In this document: piece after piece, positions 1 through 8,151 of the stretch | Position numbering within the stretch: the first letter of the stretch is position 1 | Layout: every line of letters starts with the position of its first letter | From: VRUE01 sp963753245 | GTDB lineage: Bacteria; Actinomycetota; Thermoleophilia; Solirubrobacterales; 70-9 | Length of the DNA: 64,000 nt | Assembly: GCA_963753245.1 (NCBI GenBank) | Contig: CAVWBK010000007.1 | Coordinates: 62,001-126,000, forward strand | Direction: 5' to 3' | Made by a program: the position numbers and the translations under genes | Notes under the pieces: generated by a model | What the model saw: only the letters and a program-made list of their open reading frames with translations | Database searches by the model: none | What the model was told of the DNA's origin: nothing

Positions 1-139
1 TCGGGATCGCCGCCACCAGGCGGTAACCGAAAAACCCTCCGCGCTCGATCGTGGCCTTGCTCGAGAAGGCCATGATCACCCAGTAGATCAACCAGGCCAC
101 CCAGCAGAGCTGGATGAACAGCCAGGTCGGGTCACTCAT
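1..139 (-). CDS. Isoprenylcysteine carboxyl methyltransferase-like membrane protein, N-terminus only
   Basis: Only the first 46 codons lie inside the window; the gene runs off the left edge. The start ATG at 139 reads M-S-D-P-T-W-L-F, followed by a hydrophobic, Trp-rich helix and then S-S-K-A-T-I-E-R-G-G-F-F-G-Y-R-L. This resembles the N-terminal part of the small ICMT-family membrane methyltransferases of actinobacteria. The catalytic region is outside the window, so activity cannot be judged. The start overlaps the stop of the preceding minus-strand reading frame (132-641) by a few bases, which suggests translational coupling. Confidence 0.5.
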   Translation of the reverse strand, partial: MSDPTWLFIQLCWVAWLIYWVIMAFSSKATIERGGFFGYRLVAAIP

Positions 140-641
140 TTTTCGGCTGCTCCAGCGCTGGCGACGCCGCCTTTGCGAACCCCCGCCATCGGCGCGACGA
201 TAGCGATGGGTCGTTCAGCCAAAAATGCTTCCCGCGATGCTGAAATCGGGTGGGAGACGAATGAAGAAAGGCACCAACCTGAATCTGGGGGCCGGAGATC
301 GGTTGGCGGAGGAGGGTCTTCGAAGATACTGCGACCGCTGGCCAGGCGCTAACCATGCAGAGCCGCACCCGAGCGCGCCCCAAGAACGCCAGCCCCGCCA
401 GCGGGATTTCGGCCGCGGGCGAGGCACCTGGATGCCCACGCGCGATCCAGACGCCCAGCTGGGCCGCGATTCGCCGTGCACCGCGCCGCAGCAGGCCATA
501 CCAGGCCGCCGCCAGGGCGGCGAGGATGCAACCGAGAACGACGATGCCGTCGGGGAAGTCGACGACCAGGACGTAGGTCGCGACACCCAGCGAGACGGCG
601 CCGCCGAGAACCGCGGCGATCGCTCCCAGGCGCCGGCTCAT
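132..641 (-). CDS. Small membrane protein of unknown function, possibly a truncated lipid-kinase N-terminus
   Basis: The reading frame starts with ATG at 641, only 11 bp from the divergent PAP2 start at 653. The first 60 residues hold two hydrophobic helices (A-I-A-A-V-L-G-G-A-V-S-L-G-V and G-I-V-V-L-G-C-I-L-A-A-L-A-A) followed by L-L-R-R-G-A-R-R. That pattern resembles the N-terminal membrane segment of some actinobacterial diacylglycerol-kinase-like proteins, which often neighbour PAP2 phosphatases. The remaining ~100 residues look low-complexity and match nothing I recognise, so the gene may be truncated or frameshifted. The stop overlaps the next gene's start. Confidence 0.35.
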   Translation of the reverse strand: MSRRLGAIAAVLGGAVSLGVATYVLVVDFPDGIVVLGCILAALAAAWYGLLRRGARRIAAQLGVWIARGHPGASPAAEIPLAGLAFLGRARVRLCMVSAWPAVAVSSKTLLRQPISGPQIQVGAFLHSSPTRFQHRGKHFWLNDPSLSSRRWRGFAKAASPALEQPKNE

Positions 642-652
642 ATCATCGCCCA

Positions 653-1192
653 ATGTCGCGCTGGCTCGAGGAAGCAAAGGCGCTCGATCGGGGCGCCTAC
701 GCCGCGGTCGCCGCCAGCGAAACGCCCTCGCTTGACATTGTGATGCGCCGTCTCTCGCGCGCCGCGGACCAGAGCAAGCTCTGGTTTGGGACGGCGGCCG
801 CGATCGCCCTGCTCGGCGGCTCCGGCGGCCGACAGGCGGCGCGAAACGGCCTCGTCTCCCTCGGCCTCGCCTCGGGCCTCACGAATCTCCTCGTCAAGCC
901 GCTCAGCGCCCGGCGACGCCCCGAGCGCCAGGAAGGCGAGGGGCTCACCCCCCGCCAGGTGAAGATGCCGCGCTCGAGCTCCTTTCCCTCCGGCCACGCC
1001 GCCTCGGCCTTTGCCTTCGCAACCGGCGCCGCCCGCACTGCGCCGACGCTCTCGGCGCCGCTGCGGGCGATGGCAACTCTGGTCGCTTACTCCCGGGTTC
1101 ATACCGGAGTCCACTATCCCGCAGACGTGCTGGCCGGCGCCTTCATCGGCGTTTCTGCGGCAGAGCTCAGCGCGCACCTGCTTAGGCACTGA
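653..1192 (+). CDS. PAP2-family phosphatase
   Basis: A 179-residue membrane phosphatase of the PAP2 superfamily, expected to dephosphorylate lipid phosphates such as phosphatidate or undecaprenyl pyrophosphate at the membrane. All three signature motifs are visible: a K-x6-RP-like motif (K-P-L-S-A-R-R-R-P), the P-S-G-H motif, and S-R-V-H-T-G-V-H-Y-P-A-D containing the catalytic His and Asp. Hydrophobic helices lie between them and at the C-terminus. ATG at 653 is chosen because the frame upstream is low-complexity and because it gives a normal N-terminus, M-S-R-W-L-E-E-A-K. The gene is divergent from the small membrane gene at 132-641, with almost no intergenic space, so their promoters must overlap the coding starts. 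Confidence 0.85.
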   Translation: MSRWLEEAKALDRGAYAAVAASETPSLDIVMRRLSRAADQSKLWFGTAAAIALLGGSGGRQAARNGLVSLGLASGLTNLLVKPLSARRRPERQEGEGLTPRQVKMPRSSSFPSGHAASAFAFATGAARTAPTLSAPLRAMATLVAYSRVHTGVHYPADVLAGAFIGVSAAELSAHLLRH

Positions 1193-1277
1193 TCCTTCTC
1201 GAACCTATCGGGATCGCGGGTGAGACATGAGAGGGTTGAGCGGTCTCGTCTTCCAATCCAAACCTTGAGGAGGAGCC

Positions 1278-2024
1278 GTGAAGAAGCTGCGACCCAGGTT
1301 CAGTTTTGCGAACGTGATCTCCTGCCTGGCGCTTTTCATCGCCCTCGGCGGCAGCGCCTATGCCGCCATCCACCTGACCAAGAACAGCGTCGGCACCAGG
1401 CAGCTGAAGGCAAACGCGGTCACCGCCGCGAAGATCAGGAAGAACGCGATCACCACCAAGGCGCTCCGCAACAACTCGGTGACTGGTTCAAAAGTGAACC
1501 CCGAAGGCCTGGGCACCGTCCCCTCCGCCACAACAGCGGCGGACCTCTCCGGCTACAGCCGTAAGGGCATGACGAGAGTGGTGGCAACTTCAACCTCAAC
1601 CTATGAAGCGGGCCTTCTGAGTGCCCCCGAGACCCCGCTCTTCGCGGTGGGACCGCTGACGATCTACGCCCAGTGCTTCAGCGATGCCACGCCCCGAACC
1701 TACGGCGTGATCTCGATCAAGACATCCCGGAACAACGCGATCTTCGACGCTGACTCAAACGACATCTCGGGAGACCCCGAATTCCTCAACGCCAACACCA
1801 GCCCCGAAAAACGCGAAATGCTCGAGCAGAGCGCCGCCGCCAATTCGGCCAACTACTACGGTGGCGAGGAGACTGAATTTGGCGCGATGGCCCTCGACGG
1901 AACAACGATCAGGGGCAACGCGCAGATCGCGGTGAAGAACGGCAGCCTGGCCGGCGGAGACGGAATCTATGGCGAAGGGAACGTCTGCCTCTTCGCGGGT
2001 GAGGTGACGACCCTAAACGGCTAG
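1278..2024 (+). CDS. Secreted protein with N-terminal N-S-V-G/T repeats
   Basis: A 248-residue exported protein starting at GTG 1278 behind a strong GAGGAGG ribosome-binding site. Residues 10-32 form a signal or anchor helix (V-I-S-C-L-A-L-F-I-A-L-G-G-S-A-Y-A-A). Residues 35-75 hold short repeats of the type K-x-N-[SA]-[VI]-T-x-x-x-[LI], for example N-S-V-G-T-R-Q-L-K and N-A-V-T-A-A-K-I. The C-terminal 150 residues look like a beta-rich domain with an acidic surface. Proteins with this N-terminal repeat are, to my knowledge, numerous in Thermoleophilia, and their function is unknown. The gene seems to stand alone, with no partner overlapping it. Confidence 0.75.
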   Translation: MKKLRPRFSFANVISCLALFIALGGSAYAAIHLTKNSVGTRQLKANAVTAAKIRKNAITTKALRNNSVTGSKVNPEGLGTVPSATTAADLSGYSRKGMTRVVATSTSTYEAGLLSAPETPLFAVGPLTIYAQCFSDATPRTYGVISIKTSRNNAIFDADSNDISGDPEFLNANTSPEKREMLEQSAAANSANYYGGEETEFGAMALDGTTIRGNAQIAVKNGSLAGGDGIYGEGNVCLFAGEVTTLNG

Positions 2025-2146
2025 CGCGGTGGCCGGCGGCGGGCAGTGCGGCACTCGGCCCCCCAGCTCCCCTGGTTGGGACCCGGCCGCCTCGAGAGCC
2101 GCCGCGGTTAGCTCGGCGGAGTTAGGGGTAGCGGTATGAGTGGGCT

Positions 2147-3088
2147 GTGGAGATGTGGTTCAAGCGGGCGCTTAATTTTGACCGAGCGCCAGGAAGGCAA
2201 GAGTTGAGCGAGCGAGCACGCGGTGCAGAGTTCAGAGCTGTCCTTGGCGTGCTCGCCGTCGCGTTTGTCGTCCTTGCCTTTGCCGCTCTCGCGGCCCGAT
2301 CGGCGGGCTCATCCTCGATCCCCCACGCCGCCGCGCGCCGGCCGATCCTGGGAAAGCAGATGTGGAGGCCGCGGGCGACGACCGCTCCCTGGCAGTGGCA
2401 GTTGCAGGGCCACATCGACACCGGGGTTCGCGCCCCCGTCTATGACGTCGATGGCTTCGATGTCCCGGCCAGCAAGGTCCGCCAGCTCCACCGCCAGGGT
2501 CGCAAGGTGATCTGCTACCTCGATGTCGGCAGCTGGGAGTCCTACCGCCCCGACAAGGCCGAGTTCCCGCGCTCGGTGATCGGTCGCAAATACGCCGGCT
2601 TTCCCAATGAGCGCTGGCTCGACATCGCCCACTTCCAGCGCTTCGAGGCGCCGCTGAAGCGGCGTTTCACGATGTGCGCACGCAAGGGCTTTGACGCGGT
2701 CGAGCCCGACAACATCGCCGGCTGGGAAAAGGAAAACCACACCGGCTTCAAGATCACCGCCGCCGATCAGCTGCGCTTCAACCGCTGGGTCGCCCACCAG
2801 GTCCACGCCAGGGGCATGTCGGTCGCCCTCAAGAACGACGGCCGCCAGGCCAAGCAGCTGGTCCATCTCTTCGACTTCGCGATTGTCGAGGAGTGCTTTC
2901 AGTACCACGAATGCGGCTACTACCGGCCATTCGTGGAAGAGAACAAGGCGGTTTTCGAGACCGAGTACGAAGAGAAACCCAAGCAGTACTGCAAGACCGC
3001 CCGGGCGATCGGGTTTAGCTCGATCCACAAGTCGGTTGACCTCTTCGCCCGGCCCTGGCAGCCATGCGCGCCGAGAGCCGGTGGCTGA
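2147..3088 (+). CDS. GH114-family endo-alpha-1,4-polygalactosaminidase-like glycosidase
   Basis: A 313-residue protein with an N-terminal signal anchor (A-V-L-G-V-L-A-V-A-F-V-V-L-A-F-A-A-L) followed by a TIM-barrel domain of the GH114/TM1410 type. Family features are W-Q-W-Q-L-Q-G, V-Y-D-V-D-G-F-D, the strand V-I-C-Y-L-D-V-G-S-W-E-S-Y-R, and the active-site region G-F-D-A-V-E-P-D-N-I. Later come S-V-A-L-K-N-D and F-A-I-V-E-E-C-F-Q. The family hydrolyses alpha-1,4-galactosaminoglycan; the substrate here is not known. Cysteines after the barrel suggest disulfides outside the cell. The start is uncertain: GTG 2147, ATG 2153 or TTG 2204, the last behind an AGGAAGG site. Confidence 0.8.
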   Translation: MEMWFKRALNFDRAPGRQELSERARGAEFRAVLGVLAVAFVVLAFAALAARSAGSSSIPHAAARRPILGKQMWRPRATTAPWQWQLQGHIDTGVRAPVYDVDGFDVPASKVRQLHRQGRKVICYLDVGSWESYRPDKAEFPRSVIGRKYAGFPNERWLDIAHFQRFEAPLKRRFTMCARKGFDAVEPDNIAGWEKENHTGFKITAADQLRFNRWVAHQVHARGMSVALKNDGRQAKQLVHLFDFAIVEECFQYHECGYYRPFVEENKAVFETEYEEKPKQYCKTARAIGFSSIHKSVDLFARPWQPCAPRAGG

Positions 3089-3166
3089 ACCCCTGCCGGC
3101 GGTGGCACGGCGGCCGGGGTGAGCTATGCGCGCCGGGCGAGCGCTGGGCAAGCTGTGCCGCCGCCT

Positions 3167-3451
3167 TTAGCGGCGCGGCCGAGGGTGAGGCGATCGCCGC
3201 GTCGGCTGTGGGCGCTTGAGCTGCCTCAACGGGGGAAGCCGCAGGTCGAGTTGGGCCTCCTGACCACGCCTGCCGAGGAACTCTTCAACCGTCGCCCGCC
3301 CGATGTGGGCGAGGGCACCGAGGACCAAGAAGGGCAAGCCGGCGCCCGAGGATCCGCTCACCGCGGCGAGAAACGCGACCAGCATGAGGACGTAGAAGGC
3401 GATCGCGAGCCGCTCGGCGAGCGCTTCGAGTGCTTGTCGGTTCAGGTGCAT
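3167..3451 (-). CDS. Small hypothetical membrane protein
   Basis: A 94-residue reading frame downstream of the TetR gene on the same strand, 53 bp after its stop. It has an amphipathic start (A-L-E-A-L-A-E-R-L-A), a long hydrophobic helix (I-A-F-Y-V-L-M-L-V-A-F-L-A-A-V), a second helix (L-P-F-L-V-L-G-A-L-A-H-I), and a basic Pro/Arg-rich tail. I do not recognise a family. No clear ribosome-binding site precedes the ATG. The helix pattern is the main argument that it is real. Confidence 0.4.
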   Translation of the reverse strand: MHLNRQALEALAERLAIAFYVLMLVAFLAAVSGSSGAGLPFLVLGALAHIGRATVEEFLGRRGQEAQLDLRLPPLRQLKRPQPTRRSPHPRPRR

Positions 3452-3504
3452 CTGTGGACTGGGGTTCGGCGCGCGGGCGCCATTCCCCTGCCGATCAGAG
3501 GCTC

Positions 3505-4095
3505 TCAGTCATCGTCGGCGAGGCGCAGACCGTCGAGCGCGAGCCCGAGTATGCGGTCGATCTGCTCCGGCTCGGCGGTGCGGATCGCGGCGATGCCGCC
3601 GACCATCTTGGTGACGTCGGAGATATCGACATCGGCGCGGACCGCGCCCGCCTTCTGGGCGCGCTCCAAGAGTCCCTCGCCGGCGCCGTAGATCGCGTTG
3701 GCGCAGGAGCTGAAGACCGGCGAGTCGCGATCGACGTAGGCGAAGAGCTCCTCGGCGAGCGCTCGCTTGGCCGCGGCGAAGCCGACGAACTCGTGCAGCC
3801 ACCCGGTCAGCGCCTCCAGTGGCGGCTCCTCGAGGTACTTCTCGGCCGAGTCGCAGATCGCCTGCACTTCGTCCAGATAGACGGCTTCGAGCAGGTCCTG
3901 GCGGGTCGGGAAGTGGCGGTAGAGCGTCCCGATCCCCACTTCGGCGCGCCGGGCGACATCCTCGAGGGTGGCGCCGGTGCCCTGCTCGGCGAACTGATCA
4001 CGCGCAGCTGCGATCAGCTTCTCGTAGTTGCGGCGAGCGTCGGCACGCTTGGGCCGCGGGGCCCGGGTTGCGACATCGGTGGGGTCTGCGCTCAC
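3505..4095 (-). CDS. TetR/AcrR-family transcriptional repressor
   Basis: A TetR-family regulator, expected to repress the divergent MFS exporter and probably itself. The N-terminal helix-turn-helix reads A-T-L-E-D-V-A-R-R-A-E-V-G-I-G-T-L-Y-R-H, followed by F-P-T-R-Q-D-L-L, the canonical TetR recognition-helix region. The C-terminal ligand domain ends with the helix E-P-E-Q-I-D-R-I-L-G-L-A-L-D-G-L. I place the start at GTG 4095 because GGAAGA lies 5 bases upstream. A TTG at 4119 is also in frame but lies in the promoter region. Three near-palindromic CGGAGG-N3-CCTCCG sites in the intergenic space are the likely operators. Confidence 0.85.
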   Translation of the reverse strand: MSADPTDVATRAPRPKRADARRNYEKLIAAARDQFAEQGTGATLEDVARRAEVGIGTLYRHFPTRQDLLEAVYLDEVQAICDSAEKYLEEPPLEALTGWLHEFVGFAAAKRALAEELFAYVDRDSPVFSSCANAIYGAGEGLLERAQKAGAVRADVDISDVTKMVGGIAAIRTAEPEQIDRILGLALDGLRLADDD

Positions 4096-4112
4096 GAATT
4101 TCTTCCGATCAC

Positions 4113-4142
4113 TTGACAAACCGGAGGGATCCTCCGTATAGT
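4113..4142 (+). promoter_or_regulatory. Consensus-like promoter of the MFS exporter gene
   Basis: TTGACA at 4113-4118 and TATAGT at 4137-4142 are separated by 18 bp and point toward the MFS gene, whose ATG is at 4229. The match to the -35/-10 consensus is very good for a GC-rich actinobacterium. The first operator palindrome (4122-4136) fills most of the spacer, so bound repressor would block RNA polymerase. Confidence 0.7.
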
Positions 4143-4192
4143 GCTCTCTCGAAAGCGGAGGTGCCCTCCGAATTACCCGGAGGTTTCCTCCA
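4122..4192. promoter_or_regulatory. Triple TetR operator array
   Basis: Three 15-bp near-palindromes share the pattern CGGAGGnnnCCTCCG: 4122-4136 (perfect half-sites), 4156-4170 (perfect half-sites) and 4178-4192 (last base differs). Start-to-start spacings are 34 and 22 bp. The array lies between the divergent TetR and MFS genes, and the first site sits between the -35 and -10 boxes. Binding by the neighbouring TetR protein is inferred from position and symmetry. Confidence 0.75.
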
Positions 4193-4228
4193 CTTTACCA
4201 CCAAATTTCGCTTCAAGAAAAGGATCCG

Positions 4229-5683
4229 ATGATTCCCACCTCGCTAAGAAACGCATCGCCAGGGCGCAGCGGGCCGCGCTCGGGAACCCACAATCCCGCC
4301 TTCACCCTCGCGATCATCCTCGGCTGCTACCTGATGATCATCCTCGACATCTCGGTGGTGATCACCGCGCTGCCCAGCATCCGCGAGGACCTCGGCCTCT
4401 CGACCACCGGCCTCTCCTGGGTCCAGAACGCATACACGCTGACCTTCGGCGGGCTGCTGCTGCTCGGCGCCCGGGCCGGGGACATCCTCGGTCGGCGCCA
4501 GGTCTTCGTCGCTGGGATCGCCCTGTTCACCTTCGCCTCGATGCTCGGTGGCGTCGCCCAGTCGCCGGCCTGGCTGCTCGGAGCCCGTGCCCTGCAGGGG
4601 GTCGGCGCCGCGATCGCCGCCCCCTCCACCCTCGCCCTGCTCACGATCAGCTTCCCCGAGGGCCCCGAGCGCACCCGCGCGGTCGCCTGGTACAGCGCGG
4701 TCGCCGGCGCCGGCGGCAGCATCGGGCTGCTGCTCGGCGGCATGCTGACCTCCTGGATCTCGTGGCGCTGCGGGCTCTTCATCAACGTCCCGCTGGGAAT
4801 CGCGCTGATCTGGCTGGCGCCGCGCTACCTGCCCGAGACCGAGCGTCGCAGCGGCCACTTCGACCTGCCCGGGGCGCTGAGCTCGACCTTCGGCATGAGC
4901 GCCCTGGTCTACGGCCTGGTCCGCGCCGCTGAAAGGGGCTGGGGCGACGTCTGGACGCTCGCCTCCTTCACGGCAGCCGCGGTCCTGCTGGTCTTCTTCG
5001 TCGCCAACGAGCGCCGCGCCGAGCAGCCGATTACTCCCCTGCGTCTCTTCTCCAGCCGCGAGCGGGTCGGCGCCTACCTGGCCAGGATCATGGTCGTCGG
5101 GGCGATGTACTCGACCTTCTTCTTCCTCACCCAGTACCTGCAGGGAGTCCAGGGCTATGGCGCCCTGCAGGCGGGCTGCGCCTTCCTGCCGATGACCCTC
5201 TCGGTCTTCGCGATGGTCAGGGTGGTGCCGCGGATCGCGCCGCGGATTGGTGAGCTGCGGGTGCTCGCCGGCGGGCTCTTCATCGCCCTGATCGGGATGC
5301 TCTGGCTGGGCCAGATCTCCCCCGGCGCCAATTACCTCACCCAGATGGCGGCGCCCCTGGTCCTGCTCGGCGTCGGCATGGGTTCGGCGCTGACGCCGCT
5401 GACCACCGCGGCGATGGCGGGCGTTGGCGACCGCGACGCCGGCGCCGCCTCGGGCCTGATCAATGTCGCCCACCAGCTCGGCGGCACGCTCGGCGTTGGC
5501 GCCCTGATCACGGTCTTCGCCGCCGCCAGCAACGGCGGCGGGGCTCCTGCCCTCGTTGAAGGGGTGCCCAGTGTGCTGGCCGGCGCGGCGATCCTGATCG
5601 GCCTCGCTCTGAGCACCGTCCTCACGGTGATGCGGCCTCGCCCGTTCGGGGCAAAGGACGCCCGGCCCGAGGTGGCGGCGTGA
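4229..5683 (+). CDS. MFS drug-efflux transporter, DHA2 (EmrB/QacA) type
   Basis: A 484-residue transporter with about 14 hydrophobic helices, the size and topology of the DHA2 proton-antiporter subfamily. Recognisable motifs are L-D-I-S-V-V-I-T-A-L-P-S-I in helix 1, motif A after helix 2 (G-A-R-A-G-D-I-L-G-R-R), and the antiporter motif C region (G-P-like A-G-A-G-G-S-I-G-L-L-L-G-G). It probably exports hydrophobic toxic compounds from the inner membrane. ATG 4229 follows AAAAGGA. The divergent TetR gene and three operators upstream indicate drug-inducible control. A strong hairpin follows the stop at 5736-5767. Confidence 0.9.
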   Translation: MIPTSLRNASPGRSGPRSGTHNPAFTLAIILGCYLMIILDISVVITALPSIREDLGLSTTGLSWVQNAYTLTFGGLLLLGARAGDILGRRQVFVAGIALFTFASMLGGVAQSPAWLLGARALQGVGAAIAAPSTLALLTISFPEGPERTRAVAWYSAVAGAGGSIGLLLGGMLTSWISWRCGLFINVPLGIALIWLAPRYLPETERRSGHFDLPGALSSTFGMSALVYGLVRAAERGWGDVWTLASFTAAAVLLVFFVANERRAEQPITPLRLFSSRERVGAYLARIMVVGAMYSTFFFLTQYLQGVQGYGALQAGCAFLPMTLSVFAMVRVVPRIAPRIGELRVLAGGLFIALIGMLWLGQISPGANYLTQMAAPLVLLGVGMGSALTPLTTAAMAGVGDRDAGAASGLINVAHQLGGTLGVGALITVFAAASNGGGAPALVEGVPSVLAGAAILIGLALSTVLTVMRPRPFGAKDARPEVAA

Positions 5684-5735
5684 GGTCGCGGGCAGCAGCA
5701 GCCCAACCGGCACGTCCGGCCCCTCGACGGGCCGT

Positions 5736-5767
5736 CCCACGCCCCGGCGCTCGCGCCGAGGCGTGGG
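5736..5767. terminator. Strong GC hairpin downstream of the MFS gene
   Basis: CCCACGCC (5736-5743) pairs with GGCGTGGG (5760-5767), and inside it CGGCG (5745-5749) pairs with CGCCG (5754-5758) around a CTCG tetraloop, with one C/A mismatch. No T-run follows, so it would be a U-less terminator of the kind proposed for high-GC actinobacteria, or an RNA-stability element. Confidence 0.5.
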
Positions 5768-5866
5768 GGAACGCGACGCGGCGCCGCGGTCCCCTCGCTC
5801 CACCGAAGAGCACCTTCCGCCGGGTCGCGGTCTTCGTCTCACTCAACAACGACTAGCGTTGCGGGC

Positions 5867-6301
5867 GTGAGGCGCGGGCCTTCTTACTTCACCGTCGCGG
5901 GTATCCGCCTCGATCATGAGATGTCAAGGCTGCGGGCGCTGCCCTCCTTCGCCGGCGGGCCGCTCGCCACCCGTGAGCCCGAGCTCAAGGTGAGGCGCGC
6001 CGGCAGGCGCCCCAACCGCCTCGGGTTCGCGGTGCCCACTCAGTTCCGCCTCTCGGTCACCGCCTACCCCGGGATCCGCGCCGGGGACGTGCTCGAGACG
6101 CTGGCCCACGAGCTCGTCCACCTTCACGTCGGACGCGCCAGGGAGCCCCACGCCTGGCATGGACGAACCTTCAAGGCCGTCCTGGCGCGGGCCATGGCCG
6201 AGGGCTACGGAATCGTCGGAGCAGGTCCACGCAGCACCCTGCACGGCGTCTACGCCGAGGCGATCGAGCGTTCATACGCGGTCGCGGATCTCGCCCGTTA
6301 G
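5867..6301 (+). CDS. SprT-like zinc metallopeptidase domain protein
   Basis: A 144-residue protein with the zinc-protease motif H-E-L-V-H at residues 81-85 followed by W-H-G-R-T-F at 97-102, the spacing and third His of the SprT/SPRTN-like family. The N-terminal half contains short strands and a basic patch (K-V-R-R-A-G-R-R-P-N). The protein has no signal peptide and is probably cytoplasmic. It is shorter than SprT, lacking a C-terminal zinc ribbon. The start is GTG 5867 without an obvious ribosome-binding site. The substrate is unknown. Confidence 0.75.
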   Translation: MRRGPSYFTVAGIRLDHEMSRLRALPSFAGGPLATREPELKVRRAGRRPNRLGFAVPTQFRLSVTAYPGIRAGDVLETLAHELVHLHVGRAREPHAWHGRTFKAVLARAMAEGYGIVGAGPRSTLHGVYAEAIERSYAVADLAR

Positions 6302-6403
6302 AACGGTTGCCGCAAAAAGAGCGGGCGCAGCGCTGGCGCCGGGAGGTCAGGTGGCTATCAGCGACCTCGATCTTGATTCTGATGATGCGGACCGAATGGC
6401 CGG

Positions 6404-7294
6404 TTACCAATCGCGGGTCAGACGTGTCTTGAAGAGCGGACCGGTGAACCCTACGTCGGGTTCACCCGGGAAAGAGACGGCGAGATCGCCGCCCCAAAGA
6501 CGCGCGCCGCTGGGCTTGCGGGTGAGAAACCCGGTGCCTGTGAAGGGGGCGGGTGGGCTGAGTCGCGCGACGCTCAGCGCGTTATTGGTCTGCAGGGCGT
6601 GGGAGGAGGCGCTGACGATCGCGCCGCGCTCAATCGCGAGGGCACCTTCGGTGCGCTGCAGGTAGGCGAAGAAACTGCTCGGCTGGCCGGCTTCGCCGGT
6701 GGCCACGAGGCGCTGGTAGAGAAGGCCCTGGCGGAAACCCGCTTCAAAGACGATTCCCCTTGAGTGCTCGGCGTGGACCGGGTTGGCTCGGGCGGGGATG
6801 ATCGCTCCCGAGCAGTCCAGGGTAGCCGGGGTGACGGATTTGCCGGGCGCCCGGTGGGTGTTCACGGATGTGTAGCCACCCTCGCCACGAAAGCGCAGAT
6901 CACCGAGGAAGAAACCACGCTGGATCGTGAAGTGATCGGCGCCCCGACAGCCCGACAGTGGCTTGGTTTGGGTCGACGGGCCGGCCGGGTGAAAGTGCAT
7001 CGAGATCCGGCCGAGGTGGCCGAAGCTGGCGCCGATCAGCGCCCTCCCGGGCGCGCGGCGCGCCAGGTAGGTGCTGAACGAGCCCCTCTTTGCGCCGCGC
7101 TTGGCACGGGTCGTGTTCAGGGTAGTGGTGGCTTTGTAAGCGTTGAAGGTGAGGCGGTAACCGTGGCTGCCGCGGAGCTGGAAGCTGAGCAGGTGGGTAG
7201 GCCCGGCGGCGGATGCGCTGGCCGGCGCAACGGCGATCGCGAGGAGGGTGAGCGCCAGGGCGAGTGCGCCGGGGCGGATCGCGGTGGGAATCAT
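6404..7294 (-). CDS. Secreted hypothetical protein downstream of a serine protease
   Basis: A 296-residue exported protein with a clear signal peptide (A-L-A-L-A-L-T-L-L-A-I-A-V-A-P-A-S-A-S-A-A). The mature part begins L-L-S-F-Q-L-R-G-S-H-G-Y and appears to be a beta-rich fold with one likely disulfide pair (S-G-C-R-G near residue 115 and L-D-C-S-G near residue 160). I do not recognise a named family. Its ATG overlaps the stop of the protease gene upstream by 4 bp (7291-7294), so the two are almost certainly translated together and probably act together outside the cell. Confidence 0.7.
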   Translation of the reverse strand: MIPTAIRPGALALALTLLAIAVAPASASAAGPTHLLSFQLRGSHGYRLTFNAYKATTTLNTTRAKRGAKRGSFSTYLARRAPGRALIGASFGHLGRISMHFHPAGPSTQTKPLSGCRGADHFTIQRGFFLGDLRFRGEGGYTSVNTHRAPGKSVTPATLDCSGAIIPARANPVHAEHSRGIVFEAGFRQGLLYQRLVATGEAGQPSSFFAYLQRTEGALAIERGAIVSASSHALQTNNALSVARLSPPAPFTGTGFLTRKPSGARLWGGDLAVSFPGEPDVGFTGPLFKTRLTRDW

Positions 7295-8151
7295 CGTACG
7301 CTCGCCGCGCGGTGATACAGGGCGGCGATGACCTTGCCGAAATAGGGACCGTAGTCGGTGACCGGTTCGTCGTTATATCCGTTTGAGGTGAGGCCGTTGA
7401 GGACATCTCCTTCGATCACCCAGCCGCCGCCGGAAGCGCCGGCGCTGATCTGGCAGGGAACGGCGAGGTCCAGGGGGCCGGGGTAGAGAAAGGATTCAAA
7501 GTCGTGGCCCTCATAGACGGACCCGAGGCAGCGCTGCAGGGTGGCGCCATCGAAGGGACGGGCGACGGGGTAACCGTAGACGTCGAAGTCCTGACGAGGC
7601 GGGCGCCCGGAGGCAAAGCCGTCCGCGCCGACCGCGGCGGCGAGCGTCTGGCCGCGTTCGTTACGGCCAACCACGGCGGCGCCGGCGTCGTAGTTGAAGT
7701 TCTCCGTGGCCCGCCACTGCGGCGTCGTGCCGAGCCAGTGGGCGACGAAGGTGCCGAAGGGGCGTTCGCCGTGGCGATAGCCGGGGACGAAGACCCAGCG
7801 TCGGGAGTAGAAATGGCCTTCCTCATACACGCAGTGCCCAGCGGTGAAGACGAGGCTCTGGTTGGGGGCGTTCACCGAGGTGCCCGAGCAGCGTGCGAAG
7901 CCGCGCCCCGGGCCTTCGGAGATGAAGACCGCACCGTTGACGGCGAGGCCGGGGAGGGTCGGATCGGCGACCGTTTCGGTGGCTGCGGAGGTGGTCGCAT
8001 CGGCGGGGGTCGCGGAACTCGACCGAGCCGGCGGGCGTGGTGGGTAGCTGAGCGCGGCCGCGCTGGTGGACTGAGCGCCGAGGACGCAGGCGAGCGCGGC
8101 GACGCAGCTGAGCGCTGCCTGGAAGCGGCGGGTCGTCGGTGTAGTGCTCAT
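7291..8151 (-). CDS. Secreted trypsin-like serine protease
   Basis: A 286-residue exported protease of the trypsin fold. Counting from ATG 8151, the catalytic triad is visible as His106 in T-A-G-H-C-V-Y, Asp155 in N-Y-D-A-G-A and Ser240 in S-A-G-A-S-G-G-G-W. The first 33 residues are a signal peptide (L-S-C-V-A-A-L-A-C-V-L-G-A-Q-S-T-S-A), followed by a Pro/Ser/Thr-rich linker. A further in-frame start at 8184 exists, but 8151 gives a conventional signal sequence. The stop overlaps the next gene by 4 bp. The family includes glutamyl endopeptidase-like enzymes; specificity cannot be read from the sequence. Confidence 0.8.
   Translation of the reverse strand: MSTTPTTRRFQAALSCVAALACVLGAQSTSAAALSYPPRPPARSSSATPADATTSAATETVADPTLPGLAVNGAVFISEGPGRGFARCSGTSVNAPNQSLVFTAGHCVYEEGHFYSRRWVFVPGYRHGERPFGTFVAHWLGTTPQWRATENFNYDAGAAVVGRNERGQTLAAAVGADGFASGRPPRQDFDVYGYPVARPFDGATLQRCLGSVYEGHDFESFLYPGPLDLAVPCQISAGASGGGWVIEGDVLNGLTSNGYNDEPVTDYGPYFGKVIAALYHRAASVR

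Noticed and set aside
4244..5842. Long minus-strand reading frame over the MFS gene
   Set aside because: Gly/Arg/Glu-rich low-complexity translation antisense to a clear 14-helix transporter; a GC-bias shadow.
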